A DNA stretch of 64,000 nt, taken from NCBI RefSeq assembly GCF_030813245.1, contig NZ_JAUSUA010000009.1, forward strand, positions 19,163 through 83,162, read 5' to 3'. Source of the stretch: Alkalicoccobacillus murimartini (GTDB lineage Bacteria; Bacillota; Bacilli; Bacillales; Bacillaceae_D). The notes below the pieces were generated by a model. The model saw only the letters and a list, made by a program, of their open reading frames with translations, did not search any database and was not told where the DNA came from. The translations under genes were made by a program, and so were the position numbers. Positions within the stretch are counted from its first letter, which is position 1; each line of letters starts with the position of its first letter. Of this stretch, positions 1-7,047 are shown in pieces.

Positions 1-510
1 TTGCACCCAGCTCGTTAGGCCGATGACAAGAATGAGTGTCCAAAGACTGGGTTCAAGTACAATGACTGCAACCAATACAAGCAATAATGTTGGAATAGCG
101 AGCATGGCATCAACAAAACGCATCGTCAGTTGGTCAAACCAACTACCACCAAAATACCCGGAAACAAGGCCGAGAATAAGCCCGATACAGCCGGCAATCA
201 ATACGGAGAGAAACCCAACCAAAAGCGAGATTCTAGATCCATACACTAACCGGCTCAACACATCTCGGCCAATATTATCCGTGCCTAAGATATGCTCGAG
301 TGACCCCCCTTCTAACCAGAATGGGGGGATTAAGCGCTGAGTGGCATCACTGGCATACGGACTGTGTGGTGCAATCCAAGGAGCTGCTAAAGCTAATAGG
401 ACAATAAGAATAAACACAATCAAACCACTTATTCCAAGAGGAGAAGGTACTCGAAAAAAGCGAGTAGAGAATAGTGTATTCGCTTTTTTTCGTTTAGTAA
501 GCTTTTTCAT
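1..510 (-). CDS. Peptide/nickel-type ABC transporter permease, DppC-like (partial)
   Basis: Inner-membrane permease of an oligopeptide/dipeptide/nickel ABC importer. The visible 170 residues run from the start codon at 510 to the left edge, where the gene is cut. The N-terminus is basic (MKKLTKRKK), followed by a first membrane segment near residues 28-47, the DppC-family motif LGTDNIGRDVLSRLVYGSR near residue 86, and two further membrane segments. A GGAGG ribosome site precedes the ATG. It lies 24 bp after the dppB-like gene in the same direction, so the two permeases probably form one heterodimer. Substrate-binding and ATPase genes are presumably beyond the left edge, so the substrate is unknown. 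Confidence 0.85.
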   Translation of the reverse strand, partial: MKKLTKRKKANTLFSTRFFRVPSPLGISGLIVFILIVLLALAAPWIAPHSPYASDATQRLIPPFWLEGGSLEHILGTDNIGRDVLSRLVYGSRISLLVGFLSVLIAGCIGLILGLVSGYFGGSWFDQLTMRFVDAMLAIPTLLLVLVAVIVLEPSLWTLILVIGLTSWVQ

Positions 511-534
511 CAAGCTGTCCTCCATTTAATCAAA

Positions 535-1449
535 CTACTCATATTTAATACGTGGATCGAGAAACCGATAAAGTAAATCAGTCAAAATATTGACGACAAT
601 GGTTATTAAAGCAATCACAAACACGATCGCTTGAACAACGGCCATATCTTTCGCTTCCATGGCGCGAAGTAGTAATCTACCGATTCCTGGCCAAGAGAAA
701 ACCGTTTCTACTACAATGGCTCCACCAATGAGCTGTGGAAATTGCAAGCCAATGATTGTGACAACTGGAATTAACGCATTCAAAAACACGTGTTTGCTTA
801 TGACAATCCATTCCAGCTGACCTTTGCTGCGAGCTGTCTGCACGAATTCTTGATCCAGTATCTCAAGAACACTGGCTCGAATTAATCTGGTCATCTCAGC
901 AGCTAAAGCCACACCCAGCGTAATAGAAGGCAAGACAAAGTGCATGGGAGAGCTAGCTCCAGATACAGGAAAGATCTGAAAGGTGACAGCAAAGAAAAGA
1001 ATAAGCATAATACCAATCCAAAAGTTAGGCATTGCCTTGCCAACAATTGAAATGGCTGACACGAGAAAATCAATCAATGTGTTACGTTTTAAAGCAGCAA
1101 TGATACCAAGCGGAATCGAAATCCCAATCGCAACGAACATGGCCATGGCAGACAGCCAGAGTGTCGCGCCTAGGCGTTCCGTCACAAGACCCAAGGCCGG
1201 CTCATTATAGAGATAGGACTCTCCAAAGTTTCCTGTTATTAAGTTCTTCATATAGTCAAAAAACTGAATATAAAAAGGTTGATCTAATCCCAATGATTTA
1301 GCCAAAATCGCTCGATCCTCAGCTGTGGCATTTTCCGGAAGCATCAAGGATACTGGGTCACCTGCAAGATAAACGAGGGCGAAAATAATAAAGGCTAAAA
1401 TAATAAGACTGGGAATGATTTGTAATAATGATCGTTTGATATAGGACAT
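535..1449 (-). CDS. Peptide/nickel-type ABC transporter permease, DppB-like
   Basis: Membrane permease of 304 residues, the normal length for DppB/OppB/NikB proteins. It opens with the typical MSYIKRSLLQIIPSLI membrane anchor, has the family segment LGLDQPFYIQFFDYMKN near residue 53, about six membrane spans, and the cytoplasmic ATPase-contact loop near residues 190-215 (RLIRASVLEILDQEFVQTAR). It ends in a conserved LLYRFLDPRIKYE tail. The gene sits between a TetR-family regulator (34 bp upstream) and the dppC-like gene. Family membership is clear; the transported substrate cannot be read from a permease alone. Confidence 0.9.
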   Translation of the reverse strand: MSYIKRSLLQIIPSLIILAFIIFALVYLAGDPVSLMLPENATAEDRAILAKSLGLDQPFYIQFFDYMKNLITGNFGESYLYNEPALGLVTERLGATLWLSAMAMFVAIGISIPLGIIAALKRNTLIDFLVSAISIVGKAMPNFWIGIMLILFFAVTFQIFPVSGASSPMHFVLPSITLGVALAAEMTRLIRASVLEILDQEFVQTARSKGQLEWIVISKHVFLNALIPVVTIIGLQFPQLIGGAIVVETVFSWPGIGRLLLRAMEAKDMAVVQAIVFVIALITIVVNILTDLLYRFLDPRIKYE

Positions 1450-1483
1450 GGCTCCACCCCGACTTAAATGAAATTCAATGAAT

Positions 1484-2110
1484 CTAATTGCTTGCTATTC
1501 TTCCCCCATGTAAGCCAAAGAACTCAAATTGTACAACTTCCTTAGCTAATTCCTGTGGATTCAGATTCATTAGGTCTTCATCATCAAACAACCAACGGTG
1601 CATGATGCCTCGAACAAAGCTAGTCAGCATAATCGCTTGCATATCCGTAGACCCAGTATTCTTTAACATACCAAACTCCTTAGCTCTAAGGATATTCTGT
1701 TTAAAAGCATCTTCCATATGATAATGGATGTTGTTCACCTGATCTTGAATCACTCGATCAACATCTCTTCCACTTTCTAAGAGCAGCTTTAGAAACTCTG
1801 AATTTTCTTTAACGAATGTGAAGATATCGGTCATCAATTTTTCAGAAGAAAGAATCATGTCTTCAATGCTACCCGGGGTTTTACGATAACCCTGCTTAAT
1901 GACCTCCATCAGCATTTGCTCGCCTTCATTTAAAATCTCAAGCATAATGGCCGATTTATTTTTAAAATGCCAATAGAAGGTACCTTGAGCCACTTCAGCG
2001 TGCTTTACTATAGAAGAAACTTTTGTAGAGTGGTAGCCATCACGAGCAATGAGTGTTTGAGCACTATCTAATAGCTTTCTTTTTCGGTCAATTCGATTCG
2101 ACATATTCAA
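1484..2110 (-). CDS. TetR/AcrR-family transcriptional regulator
   Basis: DNA-binding regulator of 208 residues. Residues 10-55 carry the TetR helix-turn-helix with family hallmarks (ARDGYHSTKVSSIVKHAEVA and GTFYWHFKNKSAI); the remainder is the helical ligand-binding and dimerisation domain, which has no recognisable ligand signature. It is the first gene of a minus-strand unit continuing into dppBC-like permeases 34 bp downstream, with no terminator visible between them. Its own strong promoter is followed by a short dyad that could be its operator. The simplest reading is an autoregulated transporter operon; the inducer is unknown. Confidence 0.85.
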   Translation of the reverse strand: MNMSNRIDRKRKLLDSAQTLIARDGYHSTKVSSIVKHAEVAQGTFYWHFKNKSAIMLEILNEGEQMLMEVIKQGYRKTPGSIEDMILSSEKLMTDIFTFVKENSEFLKLLLESGRDVDRVIQDQVNNIHYHMEDAFKQNILRAKEFGMLKNTGSTDMQAIMLTSFVRGIMHRWLFDDEDLMNLNPQELAKEVVQFEFFGLHGGRIASN

Positions 2111-2127
2111 ACCCCTTTTATGTAGAT

Positions 2128-2141
2128 TGACAAGTCAGTCA
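2128..2141. promoter_or_regulatory. Candidate TetR operator
   Basis: Short dyad TGACTTGTCA with an extra overlapping TGAC half (minus strand). It lies about 15-25 bp downstream of the predicted start site of the tetR promoter. Position and symmetry suit autorepression; no experimental consensus is known to me for this regulator. Confidence 0.35.
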
Positions 2142-2160
2142 GTTTAATATCGATAATGTT

Positions 2161-2189
2161 AATATATTTACTAGGGATTAAAAAGTCAA
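2161..2189 (-). promoter_or_regulatory. SigA promoter of the tetR-dppBC unit
   Basis: Minus strand: -35 TTGACT (2184-2189), 17-bp spacer, -10 TATATT (2161-2166). It lies about 50 bp upstream of the TetR start codon. Confidence 0.65.
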
Positions 2190-2213
2190 TACCTATTTAA
2201 AATAGTCAGAACT

Positions 2214-2242
2214 AAAAAAGAACCCCTACACATAGAGGTTCT
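2214..2242 (-). terminator. Intrinsic terminator after the aldo/keto reductase
   Basis: Inverted repeat AGAACC/GGTTCT (2237-2242 with 2219-2224, extra pairs inside) followed on the minus strand by a run of T. It separates the reductase gene from the downstream tetR promoter. Confidence 0.75.
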
Positions 2243-2255
2243 CGAAGCTTCGTGA

Positions 2256-3098
2256 TTAAAACTCTTCATATGTAGCAGGATCTTGATCGTGGATTCGACC
2301 ATCTGATCGAGTTAGTTGACTGATTGTCTGCATCTCTTCATTAGTTAATGAAAAGTCAAAAACCGATAGATTTTCCAACTGACGATCCGCGGTCGATGCC
2401 TTAGGTAGTGGCAAGGCACCGAGCTGAATATGCCAACGAAGGATAATTTGTGGTATCGACTTTTGATGTGAGTGTGCAATGGTTTGAATTTCTTTGTTTT
2501 CAAGCACATGACTTGCACGACCAAGTGGACTCCATGACTCTGTAACGATGCCATGCTCCTGATCGAAGGATCGTTGTGTTTCCTGAGAAAAATAAGGATG
2601 AAGCTCTACTTGATTGATACTTGGTGTCACTCCTGTTTCTTGAATGATGCGTTCTAAATGCTCAGGCAAGAAATTCGAGACACCAATCGAACGAATTAAT
2701 CCCCATTTCTGCGCGTCGACTAAAGCCTGCCACGCTTCAACAAAGAGCTCCTGTTTTGGGTTCGGCCAATGAATTAAATAGAGATCATAATAATCTAACC
2801 CAGCACGTAACAGCGATTCCTGAATGGTTTTGACGGCTTTATGATAACTATGATGTCTACCGGGTAACTTCGATGTGATCCGAAGCTGTTCACGTGGGAC
2901 AGCACTTCGTCTAATGGCTTCACCAACTGCGCCTTCATTTTCATAGTTAAACGCTGAATCAATTAACCGGTACCCGACATCAATGGCACTAGCTATCGTG
3001 TTCACACCGGCTGTTCCTTTAATATTTGCTGTACCAAATCCAATCGAGGGAATGGTTAAACCATCATTCAATGTTCTAGTAGGAATGGAGTTTGACAT
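2256..3098 (-). CDS. Aldo/keto reductase
   Basis: NADPH-dependent carbonyl reductase of 280 residues, the usual length for bacterial AKR5-like enzymes. The TIM-barrel family's catalytic tetrad is present: D47 and Y52 in the segment RLIDSAFNYENEG, K77 in ITSKL and H110 in LYLIHWPNP. Coenzyme-binding elements appear late (SIGVSNF near 142, PLPKAS near 227). It is a single-gene unit with its own terminator. The physiological substrate, commonly a small aldehyde such as methylglyoxal for this family, cannot be inferred from sequence. Confidence 0.9.
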   Translation of the reverse strand: MSNSIPTRTLNDGLTIPSIGFGTANIKGTAGVNTIASAIDVGYRLIDSAFNYENEGAVGEAIRRSAVPREQLRITSKLPGRHHSYHKAVKTIQESLLRAGLDYYDLYLIHWPNPKQELFVEAWQALVDAQKWGLIRSIGVSNFLPEHLERIIQETGVTPSINQVELHPYFSQETQRSFDQEHGIVTESWSPLGRASHVLENKEIQTIAHSHQKSIPQIILRWHIQLGALPLPKASTADRQLENLSVFDFSLTNEEMQTISQLTRSDGRIHDQDPATYEEF

Positions 3099-3193
3099 GG
3101 TATGACCCCTTTCAATAGTTGAATTGTAGTTCTATACCCTGAAAGAAGCTAGTTTAGTACAAGAATCTTCATAAAGTAAAAATATAGAAGTGA

Positions 3194-3222
3194 TTGACTT
3201 GTTTTATAACCTTTCATATAAT
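3194..3222 (+). promoter_or_regulatory. SigA promoter of the siderophore-binding lipoprotein gene
   Basis: TTGACT (3194-3199), 17-bp spacer, perfect TATAAT (3217-3222). The Fur-box candidate lies directly downstream, where bound Fur would block initiation. Confidence 0.8.
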
Positions 3223-3228
3223 TTAATT

Positions 3229-3247
3229 GATATTGATAATCGTTTTC
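3229..3247. promoter_or_regulatory. Fur box
   Basis: By eye, the 19-mer matches 16 of 19 positions of the classical Fur box GATAATGATAATCATTATC. It sits just downstream of the -10 element, the normal place for iron-dependent repression of an iron-uptake gene. Confidence 0.75.
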
Positions 3248-3269
3248 AATTAATGAGGAGGAGAGCATC

Positions 3270-4250
3270 ATTCAACATAGAAAAAGTCTTTATTTATTCA
3301 TCTTAATGGTGTTTTTATTGGTTGGCTGCAGCGAAGCAAATACAGAAAGTGAGCAAACTAGCTCAGTTGTTGATGAGAGCAGTGAAACAAATGCAGAAGA
3401 TAATGAAATGAGAACGTATACGGATGTTACGGGGAGAGAAGTTGAGATTCCTGTTCATCCAGAGAGAGTTGTCACTACTCAGTATGTAGATGCCATGATT
3501 ACGTTGGGTGTAGAACCGATTGGAGCCCCGTCCCATGTATTAGATCGTGAGTATCTCTCTGGTATAACAGATGATGTTGAGGATCTTGGCTTTCCATTTA
3601 GTGTAGAGAAAGTGGTTGAGCTGGCGCCAGATTTGATTATCACAGCTGATCCTGAGGAAGTTGAACAATTAAGTATGATTGCACCAACTGTTGTTGTCCC
3701 TTGGATGTACGGAGATTTCTTCACTCAATTAGAGGAAGTCGCGAGTATTCTAGGAAAAGAAAAAGAGGCAGAAAAATGGGCTGCAGAGTTTGAGGATAAA
3801 CTATCTGAAGTCAAAGAAGAAGTAGCTGGCGTATTTGGAGAGGATGAAACCGTTTCAATATTCATGGCTGCCGGAAATGATAATCTGAGATTATATGGAG
3901 GTCGGAATATTGGTCATATTTTCTATCGATCTCTCGAGCTAACGCCACCTCCTTACATTCAGGAACGGATTGAAGAGGACCCTGAGTTCCAGGAGTTTGT
4001 ATTTGATGACGTTTCAATGGAGATGTTACCTGAATATGCAGGTGATCACATTGTGATGCTTGTATATGATCAAGAAGCTAGAGATGAAGGCGGCATGTAT
4101 AGTCAAATTGAGCAGAGTCCACTTTGGCAGAACTTAGATGCGGTCAAAAATGATCAAGTTTATTATGTAAATGAAGAACCTTGGTTCGTCTACACCTCAC
4201 TTGCTATCGAAAAGTCCTTAGAAGAAGTAAGCGAAATAGTCGTAAAATAA
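3270..4250 (+). CDS. Iron-siderophore ABC transporter substrate-binding lipoprotein (probable ATT start)
   Basis: Extracytoplasmic siderophore receptor of the FeuA/FepB family. The mature part has the family opening TDVTGREVEIPVHPERVV and spans the whole binding domain. The first ATG (3306) leaves only seven residues before the lipobox cysteine. Extending 12 codons in frame to ATT at 3270 gives a proper signal peptide (xQHRKSLYLFILMVFLLVGC, lipid-anchored Cys20) with AGGAGG at 3256-3261, eight bases upstream. I therefore place the start at ATT (ATC at 3267 is also possible). A Fur box and SigA promoter precede it. No permease or ATPase gene is adjacent, so it must use components encoded elsewhere. 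Confidence 0.85.
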   Translation: MQHRKSLYLFILMVFLLVGCSEANTESEQTSSVVDESSETNAEDNEMRTYTDVTGREVEIPVHPERVVTTQYVDAMITLGVEPIGAPSHVLDREYLSGITDDVEDLGFPFSVEKVVELAPDLIITADPEEVEQLSMIAPTVVVPWMYGDFFTQLEEVASILGKEKEAEKWAAEFEDKLSEVKEEVAGVFGEDETVSIFMAAGNDNLRLYGGRNIGHIFYRSLELTPPPYIQERIEEDPEFQEFVFDDVSMEMLPEYAGDHIVMLVYDQEARDEGGMYSQIEQSPLWQNLDAVKNDQVYYVNEEPWFVYTSLAIEKSLEEVSEIVVK

Positions 4251-4255
4251 CCTAC

Positions 4256-4299
4256 AAACCCCGATCAATCGTGATAAACGAATGGTCGGGGTTTGTTTT
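4256..4299. terminator. Bidirectional terminator between the convergent lipoprotein and dehydrogenase genes
   Basis: Nine-base stem AAACCCCGA/TCGGGGTTT (4256-4264 with 4286-4294), followed by TTTT on the plus strand, lying between the two stop codons. Confidence 0.75.
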
Positions 4300-4300
4300 G

Positions 4301-5470
4301 CTACTCATTTGAATGGTTTACTTCATCTATAGCCTTCTTAGCAAGCTTTGTAATCGTCATGTCATCCATTGGCGGGTTATGAAGCCCTGCGCGGATATCA
4401 CGATAATAGCGCTGCAATGGGCATGAAAGCTCAAGGCTTTTAGCACCAACAATACGCATTGCTTTATCAACCACATGAATACTATTATTTACGACGGTAT
4501 GCTTCACGACCCCAATTTCATTATCAATATGAGGGCGAGTATGCTCATCATCATAAGCTCGCGTAACAGAGTATATGAGGTGGCGAGACTGCATCATAAG
4601 CAGTTCCATTTCACCAATAGCAGTCTGCACGTTAGGAAGCTCACTGATTGTGCCAGATATACTGTTAGGAGAGTGTTCCGTTGCATAAGTGACTGCATAA
4701 TCTCTTGCAGCCTGTGCAATGCCTAAGTAGTTCGCTGGAATATGAGTCATCCACGCATTCACATGGTTTCCGCGTGAACCGTCGTTAACCTCTACTAAAT
4801 AGAAATCTTCTACTTTCACATTTTTTAACACGAGATCATGACTCTCTGTGCTCCGCATCCCTACCATATCCCAGTTCTCTCGGATGGAGATGCCTTCTGT
4901 ATCACGATGGATGAGGAAGAAACCAACAGCCTGTTTCTCTTCAATCCAAACACCTACTAAATAGTAGGTAAGATAAGGGGACATGGATGTGAACGTCTTT
5001 TCTCCATTAATGACCCAAGAGTCACCACTTCGCACAGCGTGTGTGCCAGGACGACCACCACGTGTTGGACTTCCGGTCTGAGCTTCACTAACGGCTCGAT
5101 TCACTAAAGCCCCTTTTTTAATTTCTTTCGCAAAAAAAGAAAGCTGTTCCTCTGTCCATACACGCTTCTCGTAAATTTCTCCAACAACCCCTTGATGCCA
5201 GCTGATCGAAAGGGCTGTGGAGCCATCCATACTTCCAAGGGTTTCCTGGAAAAGTACTAAATCAGCTGTAGAAAGGCTACTGCCTTCATACGATGTTGGT
5301 AAGGCTAATGAAGTGTAGCCCATATCAATTAATGATTGAATGCTTTGTTTGGGAAAACGCGCTTGCTCATCATTCGTTTGTGCCTGTTGTTCGATTTGTT
5401 GGCGAAGCTGCTCCAATTTAGTTAGCCATTCTTGTTGAAATGAAGTTGTTGAAAATAAAGCTTTAGACAC
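4301..5470 (-). CDS. Acyl-CoA dehydrogenase-like flavoprotein
   Basis: FAD-dependent protein of 389 residues with the three-part acyl-CoA dehydrogenase fold: helical N-terminus, middle beta domain around residues 125-225 (NRAVSEAQTG, then WVINGEKTFTSMSP) and C-terminal helical domain. The C-terminus resembles the type-2 domain seen in DszC/SfnB-like and YdbM-like members: after LQRYYRDIRAGLHNP there is no obvious glutamate of the classical dehydrogenase motif. It may therefore be an oxygenase or an uncharacterised dehydrogenase instead of a beta-oxidation enzyme. It is a single gene, convergent with the siderophore-binding gene; no pathway neighbours are visible. Confidence 0.8.
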   Translation of the reverse strand: MSKALFSTTSFQQEWLTKLEQLRQQIEQQAQTNDEQARFPKQSIQSLIDMGYTSLALPTSYEGSSLSTADLVLFQETLGSMDGSTALSISWHQGVVGEIYEKRVWTEEQLSFFAKEIKKGALVNRAVSEAQTGSPTRGGRPGTHAVRSGDSWVINGEKTFTSMSPYLTYYLVGVWIEEKQAVGFFLIHRDTEGISIRENWDMVGMRSTESHDLVLKNVKVEDFYLVEVNDGSRGNHVNAWMTHIPANYLGIAQAARDYAVTYATEHSPNSISGTISELPNVQTAIGEMELLMMQSRHLIYSVTRAYDDEHTRPHIDNEIGVVKHTVVNNSIHVVDKAMRIVGAKSLELSCPLQRYYRDIRAGLHNPPMDDMTITKLAKKAIDEVNHSNE

Positions 5471-5669
5471 GATTTTTCATCTCCTCAATGAATCTACATT
5501 CAATTGTTTACCCTTTTTAGTAGTATTATATGACAAGTAAAACACACTTAACAGATAAGAGTTTATGAAAAGCTTATGGATAAAAGATTGTCACAGACCC
5601 CGTTCTTGCATCTATATCAAAAAAAGCGGTAAGATTCTTTTCAAAGAGTTTTTTTATGGAGGTTTATGA

Positions 5670-6443
5670 ATGTTATTTGATACACATGTTCACTTAAATG
5701 CAGAACAGTTTAATGATGATGTTGAAGAAGTTATTGCACGTGCTAAAGATGCGGGCGTAGAGCGTATGGTTGTAGTTGGCTTTGATGAGAAGACCATCAA
5801 CCGAGCGTTAGAATTAGTGGAAGCGTATGAGTTTTTATATGCAGCGGTTGGTTGGCACCCCGTGGATGCTATTGACATGACTGATAAACATTTGGAATGG
5901 CTTGAAGAATTATCTGCTCACCCTAAAGTCGTTGCGCTGGGAGAAATGGGTCTTGATTACCATTGGGACAAGTCACCAAAAGATATTCAAAAAGAAGTAT
6001 TTATTAAGCAAATACACTTAGCAAAGAAGGTTAATCTTCCAATAATCATTCATAATCGTGAAGCTGATCAAGATATTGTTGATATTTTGGAGGCAGAGGG
6101 CGCCAAGGATGTTGGTGGCATCATGCATTGTTTTGGAGGCAGTGTTGAAATTGCGGATCGATGTCTTGCAATGAATTTTTATATCTCTTTGGGAGGTCCC
6201 GTCACATTCAAAAATGCTAAACGTCCTAAAGAGGTCGCTAAGCATGTGCCGATAGAAAAGCTTTTGATCGAGACGGACTGTCCATATCTTGCTCCTCATC
6301 CAAATAGAGGGAAGAGGAATGAGCCTGGCTATGTGAAGCTTGTTGCAGAAGAAATCGCGGATCTTCGAGGCATATCGTATGAAGAGCTTGCTCAACATAC
6401 AACGCGTAACGCGAATGAGTTGTTTAGACTTACGAATGAGTAA
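5670..6443 (+). CDS. tatD: TatD-family metal-dependent DNase
   Basis: TIM-barrel metal hydrolase of 257 residues, orthologous by sequence and position to B. subtilis YabD. Metal ligands typical of the family are all present: H6 and H8 (DTHVHL), E92 (ALGEMGLDYHWD), H128 (IIIHNRE), H153 (MHCFGG) and D203 (IETDCPYL). Family members act as 3'-5' exonucleases or AP endonucleases. A TGGAGG site precedes the ATG. In B. subtilis the upstream neighbour is metS; here the synteny begins at tatD and upstream lies unrelated accessory DNA. Downstream is the 20-nt repeat array, then yabE. Confidence 0.93.
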   Translation: MLFDTHVHLNAEQFNDDVEEVIARAKDAGVERMVVVGFDEKTINRALELVEAYEFLYAAVGWHPVDAIDMTDKHLEWLEELSAHPKVVALGEMGLDYHWDKSPKDIQKEVFIKQIHLAKKVNLPIIIHNREADQDIVDILEAEGAKDVGGIMHCFGGSVEIADRCLAMNFYISLGGPVTFKNAKRPKEVAKHVPIEKLLIETDCPYLAPHPNRGKRNEPGYVKLVAEEIADLRGISYEELAQHTTRNANELFRLTNE

Positions 6444-6449
6444 TAGTTC

Positions 6450-6690
6450 AACTAAGATAAAGTGAGGGAATATCAAGAAAAGTTGGTATGTAGAAAGGTG
6501 AGCCAGGCGTTACCAAGAGGGTAGAACATCATACAAAGATGAAACAGGATCTACCAAGAGTGGAAGGGTATTACTAAGATGAATGGGCACAAAACCAAGC
6601 GATATTTGGAATTACGAAGAAGCAAAGAACTTGACTAAGAACTACGTCATTTTCATCATGAGGAAATCCTAACTAAGTAAGATGTCATAT
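6450..6690. repeat. Degenerate 20-nt-period tandem array
   Basis: About twelve units recur with a spacing of 20 (18-21) bases directly after tatD. Each begins with an 8-base core close to TACYAAGA: units start near 6450, 6471, 6491, 6511, 6532, 6552, 6572, 6593, 6613, 6633, 6653 and 6671. The remaining 12 bases are purine-rich (loosely TGAAAGGGGNAT) and poorly conserved. The 6653 unit is the most degraded. There is no open frame with coding character and no uniform spacer, so this is neither a gene nor a CRISPR array. Function unknown. Confidence 0.7.
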
Positions 6691-6988
6691 ATCACACCCA
6701 TAATCTGGGCTTTTCTATGCTGTCATTCTCAAACCATGTGGATGGCAGCATATCCATTTTTTTGATAAGCATGTATCTCCAAAACAACGTTTAGAACTTT
6801 CTTTTCGAATAAATATTTCGACAGGATTTCACAGCTTGTAGTACAACCTTGTCTTATTCGTTTTTGTTCTACAGGGATATCCTTGGACATAGAAGTAAGT
6901 GTCGAGAGAAAATTCTTTTCAATTTGCAAAAGTCAAGAGATAATGAGGGCATTCTTGCATGTAATAGTGAACTTTTTCTAAAGTTTAG
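6691..6988. other. Intergenic stretch without a supportable gene
   Basis: AT-rich DNA between the repeat array and the yabE promoter. A minus-strand frame of 66 codons (6729-6929) starts at TTG without a ribosome site; I do not call it. Around 6741-6762 is a weak hairpin TGGAT/ATCCA followed by seven T on the plus strand, possibly a terminator for tatD read-through. Confidence 0.4.
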
Positions 6989-7017
6989 TTGACAAGAGGA
7001 GGGACAATCGATATACT
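6989..7017 (+). promoter_or_regulatory. SigA promoter of yabE
   Basis: TTGACA (6989-6994), 17-bp spacer, TATACT (7012-7017). The predicted start lies about 25 bp upstream of the yabE start, with AGGAGG between. Confidence 0.75.
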
Positions 7018-7047
7018 TCAGAGCGTTAAGAGGAGGAATGTCTACAT

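Noticed and set aside
983..1210. Plus-strand frames at 23-529, 983-1210 and 1488-1721
   Set aside because: They are antisense to the dppC-, dppB- and tetR-like genes, whose protein sequences are clearly recognisable.
6450..6690. The 20-nt array as a CRISPR
   Set aside because: Units are degenerate, shorter than CRISPR repeats, directly abutting, with no unique uniform spacers and no cas genes nearby.
6729..6929. 66-codon minus-strand frame upstream of yabE
   Set aside because: Starts at TTG with no ribosome site, shows no recognisable motif, and lies in AT-rich DNA.
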